Of a stretch of 64,000 nt of DNA, positions 1 to 8,087 are shown in pieces. Every line of letters begins with the position of its first letter. Positions within the stretch are counted from its first letter, which is position 1. The notes under the pieces were generated by a model, which ran no database searches, was not told the DNA's origin, and was given only the letters and a program-made list of their open reading frames with translations. This stretch comes from GCA-2401155 sp045047085. GTDB taxonomy: Bacteria > Pseudomonadota > Alphaproteobacteria > Rhizobiales > Rhizobiaceae. The translations under genes were made by a program, and so were the position numbers. The stretch spans positions 1 through 64,000 of the forward strand of contig JASFYT010000104.1 in assembly GCA_045047085.1 (NCBI GenBank). The letters run 5' to 3'.

Positions 1-335
1 GTGCGATGAGGATCGTGATGCATGTAACCTATGGAATATAGATGCACCAGCGAGGAAACTGTGTTGACCACAACCAACATGACCACAGTCAAAGTATCGA
101 TGCGGAAAGCCCAATTAACATTTAGATCGCCTGAACTAACCCATTGAAGAACCTGAATGGTAAATGGCTCTGCATCAGAGAAAGCATAAGTCAGGAATGC
201 AATCCATGAGAGCACTGCTGATACGATCAACAATCCTGTGGTGATATATTCTGCACCTTTGGAACCAAGGGTGCGGCCGAATAAACCGGCCATCAGGAAG
301 CCAATCAGTGGCAGAAAAACAATTGCGTGATACAT
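1..335 (-). CDS. nuoL: NADH-quinone oxidoreductase subunit L (5' part only)
   Basis: Antiporter-like membrane subunit of complex I, which carries part of the proton translocation. Only the first 111 codons are present because the window edge cuts the gene. The start is the ATG at 335, 10 bases after the nuoK stop. The visible part begins MYHAIVFLPLIGFLMAG and shows several hydrophobic segments typical of the NuoL N terminus, ending in the conserved HLYSIGYMHHD stretch. It is the most distal nuo gene in the window, and nuoM and nuoN would be expected beyond the edge. Identity rests on position and these motifs. Confidence 0.93.
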   Translation of the reverse strand, partial: MYHAIVFLPLIGFLMAGLFGRTLGSKGAEYITTGLLIVSAVLSWIAFLTYAFSDAEPFTIQVLQWVSSGDLNVNWAFRIDTLTVVMLVVVNTVSSLVHLYSIGYMHHDPHR

Positions 336-345
336 CTTACTACCG

Positions 346-654
346 TTAGCCCTTCATCACGTTCACATCTTCAACCGCGATGGAACCGCGATTTCGGAAA
401 AATACCACCAGAATAGCAAGGCCGATTGAAGCTTCAGCCGCCGCCACCGTTAAAACCAGCAACGCGAAAATCTGCCCTACCAGATCACCCAGATGGTTTG
501 AGAATGCTACAAAATTTATGTTTACAGCCAGGAGGATCAATTCGATCGACATCAGGATGATGATGACGTTTTTCCGGTTTAGAAAAATGCCGAGCATCCC
601 GATTGTGAAAAGGATTGCACCTAAAGACAGATAATGAGTAAGTCCAATTTCCAT
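346..654 (-). CDS. nuoK: NADH-quinone oxidoreductase subunit K
   Basis: Small three-helix membrane subunit of complex I, homologous to mitochondrial ND4L and part of the proton path. The length of 102 residues is normal. The two buried glutamates known to matter in this family are visible as Glu38 (MSIELILLAVN) and Glu74 (AAAEASIG). It sits 6 bases after nuoJ and 10 bases before nuoL, so it is a tight operon member. Confidence 0.97.
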   Translation of the reverse strand: MEIGLTHYLSLGAILFTIGMLGIFLNRKNVIIILMSIELILLAVNINFVAFSNHLGDLVGQIFALLVLTVAAAEASIGLAILVVFFRNRGSIAVEDVNVMKG

Positions 655-660
655 GATTAT

Positions 661-1275
661 CTAAAGCCCTTCGCGGGACTTGACCTTTCTCATTTCAATT
701 GCTGTTTCGCGCGTGCGAGCAACCTGTTTATTGATGTCTTGCCGCCTTACATTCTCCCTGTGATGCAGGGTCAAAACGATCGCCCCGATCATTGCAACAA
801 GCAGGATCAAGCCGGCCAGTTGGAAGAAGAAAATATAGCGGGTGTAAAGCAGATTTCCCAAGGCCTCGATGTTTGAAACCTGATTTAAATCCGGGATGGG
901 CTGCACGGCCTCGCCGATGGTGCCGGGAGCAAATGTCCAAGCGCCCAATACCATTAAAAGTTCGGCCAAAACGATGAGAGCAACCAGTCCACCCATGGGC
1001 AGATATTGCAAAAAGCCTTCGCGTAGTTCGGCAAAATCAACGTCCAGCATCATCACTACGAACAAGAACAATACCGCGACAGCACCCACATAAACCACGA
1101 TGAGTATAATCGCCAGAAACTCTGCTCCATTGAGCATGAAAATGCCGGCCGCGTTGACGAATGTCAAAATCAAGAACAACACCGCATGCACAGGGTTGCG
1201 TGTGGCAATCACCATGAATGCGGATGCAATTGTGCCCATTGCAAACAGATAGAAGAATATCGCTGTGAGACCCAT
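661..1275 (-). CDS. nuoJ: NADH-quinone oxidoreductase subunit J
   Basis: Membrane subunit J of complex I (ND6 homologue), located in the membrane arm next to NuoK and NuoA. It has 204 residues and about five hydrophobic segments, and it contains the family stretch NPVHAVLFLILTFVNAAG near residues 27-44. The C-terminal 35 residues are charged and cytoplasmic. It lies between nuoI (49-base gap) and nuoK (6-base gap) on the same strand. Confidence 0.97.
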   Translation of the reverse strand: MGLTAIFFYLFAMGTIASAFMVIATRNPVHAVLFLILTFVNAAGIFMLNGAEFLAIILIVVYVGAVAVLFLFVVMMLDVDFAELREGFLQYLPMGGLVALIVLAELLMVLGAWTFAPGTIGEAVQPIPDLNQVSNIEALGNLLYTRYIFFFQLAGLILLVAMIGAIVLTLHHRENVRRQDINKQVARTRETAIEMRKVKSREGL

Positions 1276-1324
1276 TATGGTCCTCTCATTTCATTTTCTT
1301 TTGGCGCGAACGCCGTTAGCTTAC

Positions 1325-1813
1325 TTACCGATATGGCGCATCAATTTTCAGGTTGCGCGCAATTTCACGCTCCCACCGATCGCCATTTTCGAGAAGTCGT
1401 TCTTTGTCGTAATAAAGTTCTTCACGGGTTTCCGTGGCGAACTCAAAATTTGGTCCTTCAACAATCGCATCCACTGGACATGCCTCCTGACAAAAGCCGC
1501 AATAAATGCATTTGACCATGTCGATGTCATATCTGGTTGTGCGCCTTGTGCCATCATTGCCGCGTGGCTCCGCTTCAATCGTAATGGCCTGTGCAGGGCA
1601 AATTGCTTCACACAATTTGCAGGCAATGCAGCGTTCTTCTCCATTGGGATAACGCCGCAGGGCATGTTCACCGCGAAAGCGTACCGAGACTGGACCTTTT
1701 TCGAAGGGATAATTAATGGTGGCTTTCTTGGCAAAGAAATAACGCATGGTCAAAAATGTTGCGCTGACGAATTCTTTGAGAAGAAGTGATTTAGCTGCTT
1801 GTGCAATACCCAT
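1325..1813 (-). CDS. nuoI: NADH-quinone oxidoreductase subunit I (ferredoxin type)
   Basis: Peripheral-arm subunit holding the two [4Fe-4S] clusters N6a and N6b that pass electrons toward NuoB. Two complete CxxCxxCxxxCP motifs are visible: Cys62/65/68/72 (CIACKLCEAICP) and Cys102/105/108/112 (CIYCGFCQEACP). The 162-residue length matches alphaproteobacterial NuoI. It follows nuoH by 9 bases. Confidence 0.98.
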   Translation of the reverse strand: MGIAQAAKSLLLKEFVSATFLTMRYFFAKKATINYPFEKGPVSVRFRGEHALRRYPNGEERCIACKLCEAICPAQAITIEAEPRGNDGTRRTTRYDIDMVKCIYCGFCQEACPVDAIVEGPNFEFATETREELYYDKERLLENGDRWEREIARNLKIDAPYR

Positions 1814-1822
1814 GATTATCTC

Positions 1823-2875
1823 CTATGGTGCCCATCCGGTTAATTGCAACACCAACGCGGTGACAAAAACCATAAAGAGGGAAATCGGCAGAAACACTTT
1901 CCAGCCCAAACGCATCAGTTGATCGTAGCGGTAACGCGGGACGAATGCTTTTACCAGCGAGATCATGAAAAACACCATACAAGTTTTCAAAACGAACCAG
2001 AAGATGCCCGGAACCCAGTTTAGAAGCGCATGGTCCAATGGTGGCAACCAGCCACCAAGGAAGAGAACGGTTGTTAGTGCGCACATCAACACAATGGCTA
2101 CATATTCACCAAGCATATAAAGCATGTACGGGCTGGAACCATATTCTACCATGAAACCGGCAACAAGTTCGGATTCAGCTTCCGGCAAATCAAATGGTGG
2201 ACGATTGGTTTCAGCCAGCGCCGAGATGAAGAAAATGATGAACATTGGGAACAGTGCCAACCAGTGCCAATCAAGGAAAGAAGGTGACAGGCCAAGCATA
2301 GTACCGATGCCGTCCTGCTGGCTCATCACAATATCGGTCATGTTGAGCGAACCTACACAAAGAAGCACGGAGACTATGACAAAACCCATGGAAACCTCAT
2401 AGGAAACCATTTGTGCAGCCGAGCGTAATGCGCCCAAAAATGCGTATTTGGAGTTGGAAGCCCAGCCCCCCATGATGACGCCATAAACTTCAAGTGAAGA
2501 TACTGCAAACACAAATAATATGCCTATGTTGACGTTTGCAATCACCCAATTGTCTGCGACCGGCACCACGGCCCATGCTGCAAGTGCCAATGTTGTTGAA
2601 ATGAGCGGCGCGAGCAAAAATACCACCTTGGAAGAAACCGCCGGGATTACGGGTTCCTTCAGCAAGAATTTCAACATGTCGGCGAAGGATTGTAACAATC
2701 CCCACGGGCCAACCACATTGGGTCCTCTGCGCATCTGTACTGCTGCCCAGATTTTACGATCTGCGTAAATGATATAAGCAACAAAAATCAGCAGCGACAC
2801 CAGCAATAGCAGGCTTTGGCCAACCATTATTAGCCCGGGAATTAGGTAGATATCGATGAAATATTCTAGTGTCAT
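1823..2875 (-). CDS. nuoH: NADH-quinone oxidoreductase subunit H
   Basis: Membrane subunit at the junction of the two arms (ND1 homologue), forming part of the quinone-binding chamber. It has 350 residues with eight or more hydrophobic segments. The conserved loop containing NRPPFDLPEAESELVAG, with its cluster of acidic residues, is intact around residues 225-242, as is the early RRGPNVVGPWG loop near residue 49. It starts 4 bases after nuoG. Confidence 0.98.
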   Translation of the reverse strand: MTLEYFIDIYLIPGLIMVGQSLLLLVSLLIFVAYIIYADRKIWAAVQMRRGPNVVGPWGLLQSFADMLKFLLKEPVIPAVSSKVVFLLAPLISTTLALAAWAVVPVADNWVIANVNIGILFVFAVSSLEVYGVIMGGWASNSKYAFLGALRSAAQMVSYEVSMGFVIVSVLLCVGSLNMTDIVMSQQDGIGTMLGLSPSFLDWHWLALFPMFIIFFISALAETNRPPFDLPEAESELVAGFMVEYGSSPYMLYMLGEYVAIVLMCALTTVLFLGGWLPPLDHALLNWVPGIFWFVLKTCMVFFMISLVKAFVPRYRYDQLMRLGWKVFLPISLFMVFVTALVLQLTGWAP

Positions 2876-2879
2876 GATA

Positions 2880-4973
2880 TCACTCCGCCGCCTGCGCCAT
2901 TGCGCCGGATGCGAGGGCTGAACACTCAGCCATCACTTTTGATGCGCGGGAAATTGGGTTGGTCATATAGAAATCCGTTACGGGACTAGCCAATGCTCGG
3001 GCCAATGTTCTGCCGGTCTTGGTGGCCCCCATTGCTTTGGCGAATATTGTTGGCTCAAACTCTGCGTTGTCTGCAATTTCACCAATTTGAGCGAAGTGAG
3101 GATAATCCGTATATAATTGACTGCGAAGCTCCGCCAAAGAATTGAATGGCAGTGTTTTGCCCAGCACAGCAGACAATGCACGGATAACGGCCCAGTCTTC
3201 TTTAGCGTCACCCGGAGCAAATGCAGCACGGTTAGCCATTTGCACCCGGCCTTCGGTGTTGACATAGGTACCCGATTTTTCCGTATATGTGGAAGCTGGC
3301 AGGATGACATCAGCGCGATGGGCTCCGGCATCTCCGTGAGAACCGACATAGACGATAAAGCCCTTGGCATTGGAAACGTCAACTTCATCAGCACCAAGCA
3401 AGAAGGTTAGTTCGGAAGATTTGAGAATATCTGCCGTTGCCATGCCGCCATTGCCCGGAACGAAACCCAGATCCAGGCCACCGACACGGCTTGCTGCGGT
3501 GTGCAGAATGGAAAATCCATTCCATGTTGGTGTGATTGCTTTCACATCCACCGCCAATTGTGTGGCCAATGCCAGAATATTCTTGCTATCGCTGCGGCTC
3601 AACGCGCCCTGCCCGATGATGATCAATGGCTTTTTGGCGCTTTTCAGTTTTCTGGTAAATTTATCTTTACCAGATATCAGAGCCTTCAGCGCGTCGCCAT
3701 CCTTGCCTAAATGCTCATAGGCATAGCGAATATCCGGTGTTTCACCGATGAGTGCCACGGGGTAATTACCCTCTTTGACCCGCTTCAAAATCCGGCTGTT
3801 TAATACGGCTGCTTCAAGGCGTGGATTGGCACCGATGATTAATAATGCATCGCTGTCTTCAATCCCATCAATCGTTGCGTTGAAGAGGTAACTTTCACGA
3901 CCCTTTGCCGGATCAAGCACGCTACCCGCTTCACGACAATCAAGATTGGCGGAACCCAAAGCACCCATTAGGCCTTTTAGGGCATACATGTCTTCAACAG
4001 ATGCCAAATCACCAGCGATGGCACTGATTTTATTTGGTTTGATTGCCTTTGCCTGTTTTGCAATTGCAGCAAACGCCTGGTCCCAGCTTGCCGGAACCAG
4101 TTTACCCCTTTTTCGTACAAAAGGTTTATCCAAACGTTGGGTGCGCAGGCCATCCCAGATGAAACGGGATTTATCGGAAATCCATTCTTCGTTCACCAGT
4201 TCGTTCAAACGCGGCATGATGCGCATGACTTCGCGGCCACGGGCATCGACCCGAATGTTGGAGCCGAGAGCATCCATCACATCAATGGATTCTGTTTTTG
4301 TGAGTTCCCAAGGGCGTGCTGTATCTTGATAAGGGCGCGAAGTAAGCGCACCAACGGGGCAAAGATCAATCACATTGCCCTGCATTTCAGAGGTCATTGC
4401 GGTTTCAAGATAGGTAGTGATCTCAGCATCTTCGCCACGGCCCAAAAGACCAAGCTCGGAAACGCCGGCGACTTCTGTCGTAAACCGTACGCAACGGGTG
4501 CAGTGAATGCAGCGGGTCATTTTTGTGCGGATAAGCGGGCCGATATATTTATCTTCAACGGCACGTTTATTCTCAGCAAACCGGTTTTTATCAACGCCGA
4601 ATGCCATTGCCTGATCCTGCAAATCGCACTCGCCGCCCTGATCACAGATTGGACAATCAAGTGGGTGGTTGATCAACAGGAATTCCATCACCCCTTCACG
4701 GGCTTTTTTTACCATGGGGGATTTGGTCAAAACCTCAGGTGGTTCGCCGTTTGGACCGGGGCGCAAATCGCGTACGCCCATGGCGCAGGATGCAGCAGGC
4801 TTTGGCGGGCCGCCTTTAACTTCAACCAGACACATGCGGCAATTTCCGGCAATTGACAGGCGTTCGTGGAAACAAAAACGCGGAACCTCAGCACCAGCCT
4901 CCTCACACGCTTGTAACAGCGTGTAATGGTCAGGTACCTCTACTTCATTTCCGTCGACAATAATCTTTGCCAT
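2880..4973 (-). CDS. nuoG: NADH-quinone oxidoreductase subunit G
   Basis: Large iron-sulfur subunit of the NADH-dehydrogenase module. The N terminus is a [2Fe-2S] ferredoxin domain (Cys34, Cys45, Cys48, Cys63). It is followed by the His-Cys3 cluster segment HPLDCPICDQGGECDLQ and a [4Fe-4S] motif CIHCTRCVRF, and then a molybdopterin-oxidoreductase-like domain that has no cofactor role in complex I. At 697 residues it is the short alphaproteobacterial and mitochondrial form, not the roughly 900-residue E. coli form. Its start lies directly after the stop of the small frame at 4974. Confidence 0.98.
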   Translation of the reverse strand: MAKIIVDGNEVEVPDHYTLLQACEEAGAEVPRFCFHERLSIAGNCRMCLVEVKGGPPKPAASCAMGVRDLRPGPNGEPPEVLTKSPMVKKAREGVMEFLLINHPLDCPICDQGGECDLQDQAMAFGVDKNRFAENKRAVEDKYIGPLIRTKMTRCIHCTRCVRFTTEVAGVSELGLLGRGEDAEITTYLETAMTSEMQGNVIDLCPVGALTSRPYQDTARPWELTKTESIDVMDALGSNIRVDARGREVMRIMPRLNELVNEEWISDKSRFIWDGLRTQRLDKPFVRKRGKLVPASWDQAFAAIAKQAKAIKPNKISAIAGDLASVEDMYALKGLMGALGSANLDCREAGSVLDPAKGRESYLFNATIDGIEDSDALLIIGANPRLEAAVLNSRILKRVKEGNYPVALIGETPDIRYAYEHLGKDGDALKALISGKDKFTRKLKSAKKPLIIIGQGALSRSDSKNILALATQLAVDVKAITPTWNGFSILHTAASRVGGLDLGFVPGNGGMATADILKSSELTFLLGADEVDVSNAKGFIVYVGSHGDAGAHRADVILPASTYTEKSGTYVNTEGRVQMANRAAFAPGDAKEDWAVIRALSAVLGKTLPFNSLAELRSQLYTDYPHFAQIGEIADNAEFEPTIFAKAMGATKTGRTLARALASPVTDFYMTNPISRASKVMAECSALASGAMAQAAE

Positions 4974-5183
4974 TCAACTTGCCTTTATGCGCAGCTTTGT
5001 TGCTGTCAGAGTTTTATGTGTGGCGGATGGACCAGCTAGTTGCATGGTCGCTATCGCTTTGTTCGCCCAGATAATCAAGCCGTTCTTTTGCTTCATACAA
5101 GCTAAGACAATATCTTCACGCAACGCATCCCATGAAAGCGGGTTGATGTTCCATATTGATATATTGAGTTTAGCTAAATGCAT
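4974..5183 (-). CDS. small protein encoded between nuoF and nuoG
   Basis: A 69-codon frame fills the nuoF-nuoG gap exactly. Its ATG is 5 bases after the nuoF stop and its stop abuts the nuoG ATG. The GGAGG inside the nuoF tail lies about 14 bases upstream, which is rather far for a ribosome site. The product is basic toward its end and has the amphipathic stretch LREDIVLACMKQKNGLIIW in the middle. No signal peptide, cysteine cluster or known domain is seen. The perfect fit between two essential genes argues for translation, but I do not recognise the family. It could also be a translational-coupling spacer. Confidence 0.5.
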   Translation of the reverse strand: MHLAKLNISIWNINPLSWDALREDIVLACMKQKNGLIIWANKAIATMQLAGPSATHKTLTATKLRIKAS

Positions 5184-5188
5184 TGGGT

Positions 5189-6505
5189 TTACTCAGCAGC
5201 CTCCACCATTCGTTCGGTCACCGCACCATCAGCGTCTGCGTTTCGGGAATACGCGTCGATCTTTGCTTCGATCTCGTGACGGAAATGAGTGATTAGTCCT
5301 TGAACCGGCCAAGCTGCTGCATCACCAAGGGCGCAAATTGTGTGGCCTTCGATTTGTTTAGAGACTTCCATCAACATATCGATTTCGCGTTTTTGAGCGC
5401 GTCCTTCAGCCATGCGCTCGAGAACCCGCCACATCCAGCCAGTGCCTTCACGGCACGGTGTACATTGGCCACAGCTTTCATGTTTATAGAAGGCTGCAAG
5501 CCGTGCGATTGCACGAACGATGTCGGTATCCTTGTTCATCACAATCACGGCGGCAGTGCCGAGGCCGGATTTTAGGGCGCCGAGGCTGTCAAAGTCCATT
5601 TTGCAATCGATGATTTGGTCAGCTGGTACACAACGTACGGAAGAACCGCCCGGAATAACAGCCATTAAATGATCCCAACCGCCAATGATGCCACCGCAGT
5701 GACGCTCTATCAGTTCGCGGAATGGAATGGACATTTCTTCTTCAACCGTACAAGGCCGCTCCACGTGACCGGAGATACAAAAGAGTTTTGTGCCGACATT
5801 GCGCTCTTCACCAAACGACGAGAACCAGCCCGGACCACGGCGTAAAATTGTCGGAGTAACAGCAACAGATTCCACATTGTTCACGGTGGTTGGGCACCCA
5901 TATAGACCCACATTCGCCGGGAAAGGCGGTTTCAGCCTTGGCTGGCCTTTTTTGCCTTCAAGGCTTTCGAGCAGAGCTGTTTCTTCGCCGCAAATATATG
6001 CGCCTGCGCCATGATGCACATAGATGTCAAAATCCCATCCGTGCTTGTTGCCTTTGCCAAGCAAATTGGCGTCATAACACTCATCGATAGCAGCTTGTAG
6101 AGCCATGCGCTCGCGGATATATTCACCGCGAATATAGATGTAACAAGTGTGTGCAGCCATGGCGAAACCGGCAATCAGGCATCCCTCAATCAGCGTATGA
6201 GGGTCATGGCGCATGATATCGCGGTCTTTGCAGGTGCCGGGCTCTGACTCATCTGCATTGATTACCAAATAATGCGGACGGCCATCGTTTTCCTTCGGCA
6301 TGAAGGACCATTTGAGGCCCGTCGGGAACCCTGCCCCACCACGACCACGAAGGCCGGATGCCTTGACTTGGTCGATGATCCAATCGCGTCCTTTTGAGAT
6401 AAACCCTTTGGTCCCATCCCAATGGCCACGCATCATTGCCCCTTTAAGGGATTTGTCATGGACACCATAAATATTGGTGAATATGCGGTCTTTATCTTGA
6501 AGCAT
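5189..6505 (-). CDS. nuoF: NADH-quinone oxidoreductase subunit F
   Basis: NADH-binding subunit carrying FMN and the N3 [4Fe-4S] cluster, where NADH is oxidised. The glycine-rich FMN/NADH site SGLRGRGGAGFPTGLKW lies around residues 50-66. The cluster motif ESCGQCTPCREGTGW is near residue 351, with the fourth cysteine in HTICALGDAAAWP near residue 394. The 438-residue length is normal. It follows nuoE by 18 bases. Confidence 0.98.
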   Translation of the reverse strand: MLQDKDRIFTNIYGVHDKSLKGAMMRGHWDGTKGFISKGRDWIIDQVKASGLRGRGGAGFPTGLKWSFMPKENDGRPHYLVINADESEPGTCKDRDIMRHDPHTLIEGCLIAGFAMAAHTCYIYIRGEYIRERMALQAAIDECYDANLLGKGNKHGWDFDIYVHHGAGAYICGEETALLESLEGKKGQPRLKPPFPANVGLYGCPTTVNNVESVAVTPTILRRGPGWFSSFGEERNVGTKLFCISGHVERPCTVEEEMSIPFRELIERHCGGIIGGWDHLMAVIPGGSSVRCVPADQIIDCKMDFDSLGALKSGLGTAAVIVMNKDTDIVRAIARLAAFYKHESCGQCTPCREGTGWMWRVLERMAEGRAQKREIDMLMEVSKQIEGHTICALGDAAAWPVQGLITHFRHEIEAKIDAYSRNADADGAVTERMVEAAE

Positions 6506-6523
6506 TTACTTGTTCCACACCAT

Positions 6524-7516
6524 TCATCGTTTTTTGGCCAGCGCCTTGGCCTGTTTTACCCAGTCGTCACGCTGAATGCGCCCGCTGAATTTTAAATATC
6601 CGTCTACCCAGACACATTCAGCTTTTTTCCATTTGCCAATCTGTTCAAATGTATAAATGCCCAGTTTGTTCAATACGCCTTCTAGTTTTGGTCCTACGCC
6701 AGAGATCAATTTCAGATCATCCGGTGCCGATGGTTTTTTTACAGTTGCAGGACGGTTCGCATCCTTTAAAGAAGCTGACGCTGCTTTGGTCGCAGGTTTG
6801 GATTTTGCAGCAGGTTTAGCTTTTGCAACAGGTTTAGCTTTTGCAACAGTTTTTGTTTTGGCTGGAGAATTGGTTTTGGAAATCCTGACCGATTTCTTCA
6901 CGTTGGGATCTTCGGTCAATGAGGTGAAGCCACCAAAGGGTGCAGAAAACACTCTGTCGATCTGTGGTCCGGGTGTAATTTCGTCGCCCTTACCTGCTTC
7001 AAATGCATCGATGATTTCTTCAAGTCTTTCCGGTGTCAAATCTTCATATGTGTCGTGAAATACCATAACCATGGGCGCGTTTACGCAGGCGCCCTGACAT
7101 TCAACTTCTTCCCATGAAAGGGTGCCATCTGAATTGGTTTCAAATGGATGCTCGTTGATTTTCTTTTTGCAGATTTTCATCAGCTCTTTGGAGCCGCGTA
7201 ACATGCACGGGGTAGTGCCGCAAACCTGAATATGGGCTTTGGTTCCAACTGGGGCCAATTGGAACTGGGTGTAGAACGTCGCCACTTCCAGCACACGAAT
7301 ATAAGGCATGGAAAGCATGTCTGCGATTGATTCAATTGATGCTTTGGTCACCCAGCCGTCCTGATCCTGCGCGCGCATCATCAACGGAATTACGGCCGAA
7401 GCCTGCCGTTCTTTTGGGTATTTTTTAATGGTCTCTTTGGCCCATTTCATATTGGCCACGCTGAATTTAAAATCAACCGGTTGGACAGCATCTTCTGCAA
7501 GGCGGCGAACTGACAT
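6524..7516 (-). CDS. nuoE: NADH-quinone oxidoreductase subunit E with a C-terminal helix-hairpin-helix extension
   Basis: Thioredoxin-like [2Fe-2S] subunit (cluster N1a) of the NADH module. The cluster ligands are in CGTTPCMLRGS and VECQGACVNAPM within the first 175 residues. At 330 residues it is about twice the length of E. coli NuoE. The core is followed by a low-complexity Lys/Ala/Pro linker (around residues 210-255, with repeats such as AKPVAKAKPAAK). It ends in a helix-hairpin-helix-like domain, LISGVGPKLEGVLNKLGI. Such tails occur in related alphaproteobacteria. What the tail does here is unknown to me. Confidence 0.96.
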   Translation of the reverse strand: MSVRRLAEDAVQPVDFKFSVANMKWAKETIKKYPKERQASAVIPLMMRAQDQDGWVTKASIESIADMLSMPYIRVLEVATFYTQFQLAPVGTKAHIQVCGTTPCMLRGSKELMKICKKKINEHPFETNSDGTLSWEEVECQGACVNAPMVMVFHDTYEDLTPERLEEIIDAFEAGKGDEITPGPQIDRVFSAPFGGFTSLTEDPNVKKSVRISKTNSPAKTKTVAKAKPVAKAKPAAKSKPATKAASASLKDANRPATVKKPSAPDDLKLISGVGPKLEGVLNKLGIYTFEQIGKWKKAECVWVDGYLKFSGRIQRDDWVKQAKALAKKR

Positions 7517-7641
7517 TATATCTTGTACTTTCTCAGTTGTAGTTCACAATTCATGGTGGTGAACCCACAACCTGTAATTCGGGCCATAATTCGAGTTTTC
7601 TTTATCGCGTCCGGAGCTCCATAAGCAACCAATTCCTGCAT
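7516..7641 (-). CDS. possible 41-codon small frame just upstream of nuoE
   Basis: In the gap between the lipoprotein gene and nuoE there is an ATG-initiated frame whose TAA stop shares one base with the nuoE ATG. That geometry suggests translational coupling. The product would begin MQELVAYGAPDAIKKTRI and contains two cysteines. No domain is recognised. An in-frame upstream extension overlaps the lipoprotein gene and is probably not used. Without conservation data it may be a leader or chance. Confidence 0.3.
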   Translation of the reverse strand: MQELVAYGAPDAIKKTRIMARITGCGFTTMNCELQLRKYKI

Positions 7642-7661
7642 GTAATTTGTATAAATCACAA

Positions 7662-8087
7662 TCAGCCCCCCAATCGCGTCAGGAAACAATCGGAAGTGGA
7701 AGAAACCGGTGAAGTTGCCTGAACGGAGAATTCCTGTCCGGCGATTTCCATTTGTTGGACGAGTGCAATTGCTGTTGCATCGGTTTTGTTGCATTGCCTG
7801 ATAGTCGCGGCGGCATCTACGATGCGTTTGGTCAAAGACTGTTTGCCAACTTTTTTCTGACGCTCTGTAAGTTTCGGGTTTTCACCTCGATTAAAGAATT
7901 GAGCGACGGATGCGCGTTGGTCGATCAGTTGTGAGCATAGCTGGCGATCTTCAAAAACGCACCCCGCGTTTCCTGCGGCACGTGCATCAATAGCGCGTTG
8001 ATCGGAGGCTGATATGTTTCCACCGCCACTATTGCAGGAAACCAGCGATAGCGTTGAGATTAACATAAGGGCGGGGTGAATTTTCAC
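7662..8087 (-). CDS. predicted lipoprotein encoded inside the nuo operon
   Basis: A 141-residue protein with a lipoprotein signal: the hydrophobic stretch ALMLISTLSLVSC places the lipobox cysteine at residue 18, followed by Asn-Ser. The mature part is mostly helical and has four more cysteines. The start is GTG at 8087, overlapping the nuoD TGA as GTGA, so translation is probably coupled to nuoD. It lies between nuoD and nuoE, where no complex I subunit is expected. I do not recognise a domain. A role in envelope-side assembly of complex I is only a guess from context. Confidence 0.75.
   Translation of the reverse strand: MKIHPALMLISTLSLVSCNSGGGNISASDQRAIDARAAGNAGCVFEDRQLCSQLIDQRASVAQFFNRGENPKLTERQKKVGKQSLTKRIVDAAATIRQCNKTDATAIALVQQMEIAGQEFSVQATSPVSSTSDCFLTRLGG

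Noticed and set aside
4137..4856. 239-codon frame opposite nuoG
   Set aside because: It lies entirely inside the well-supported nuoG gene on the other strand and has no motifs of its own.
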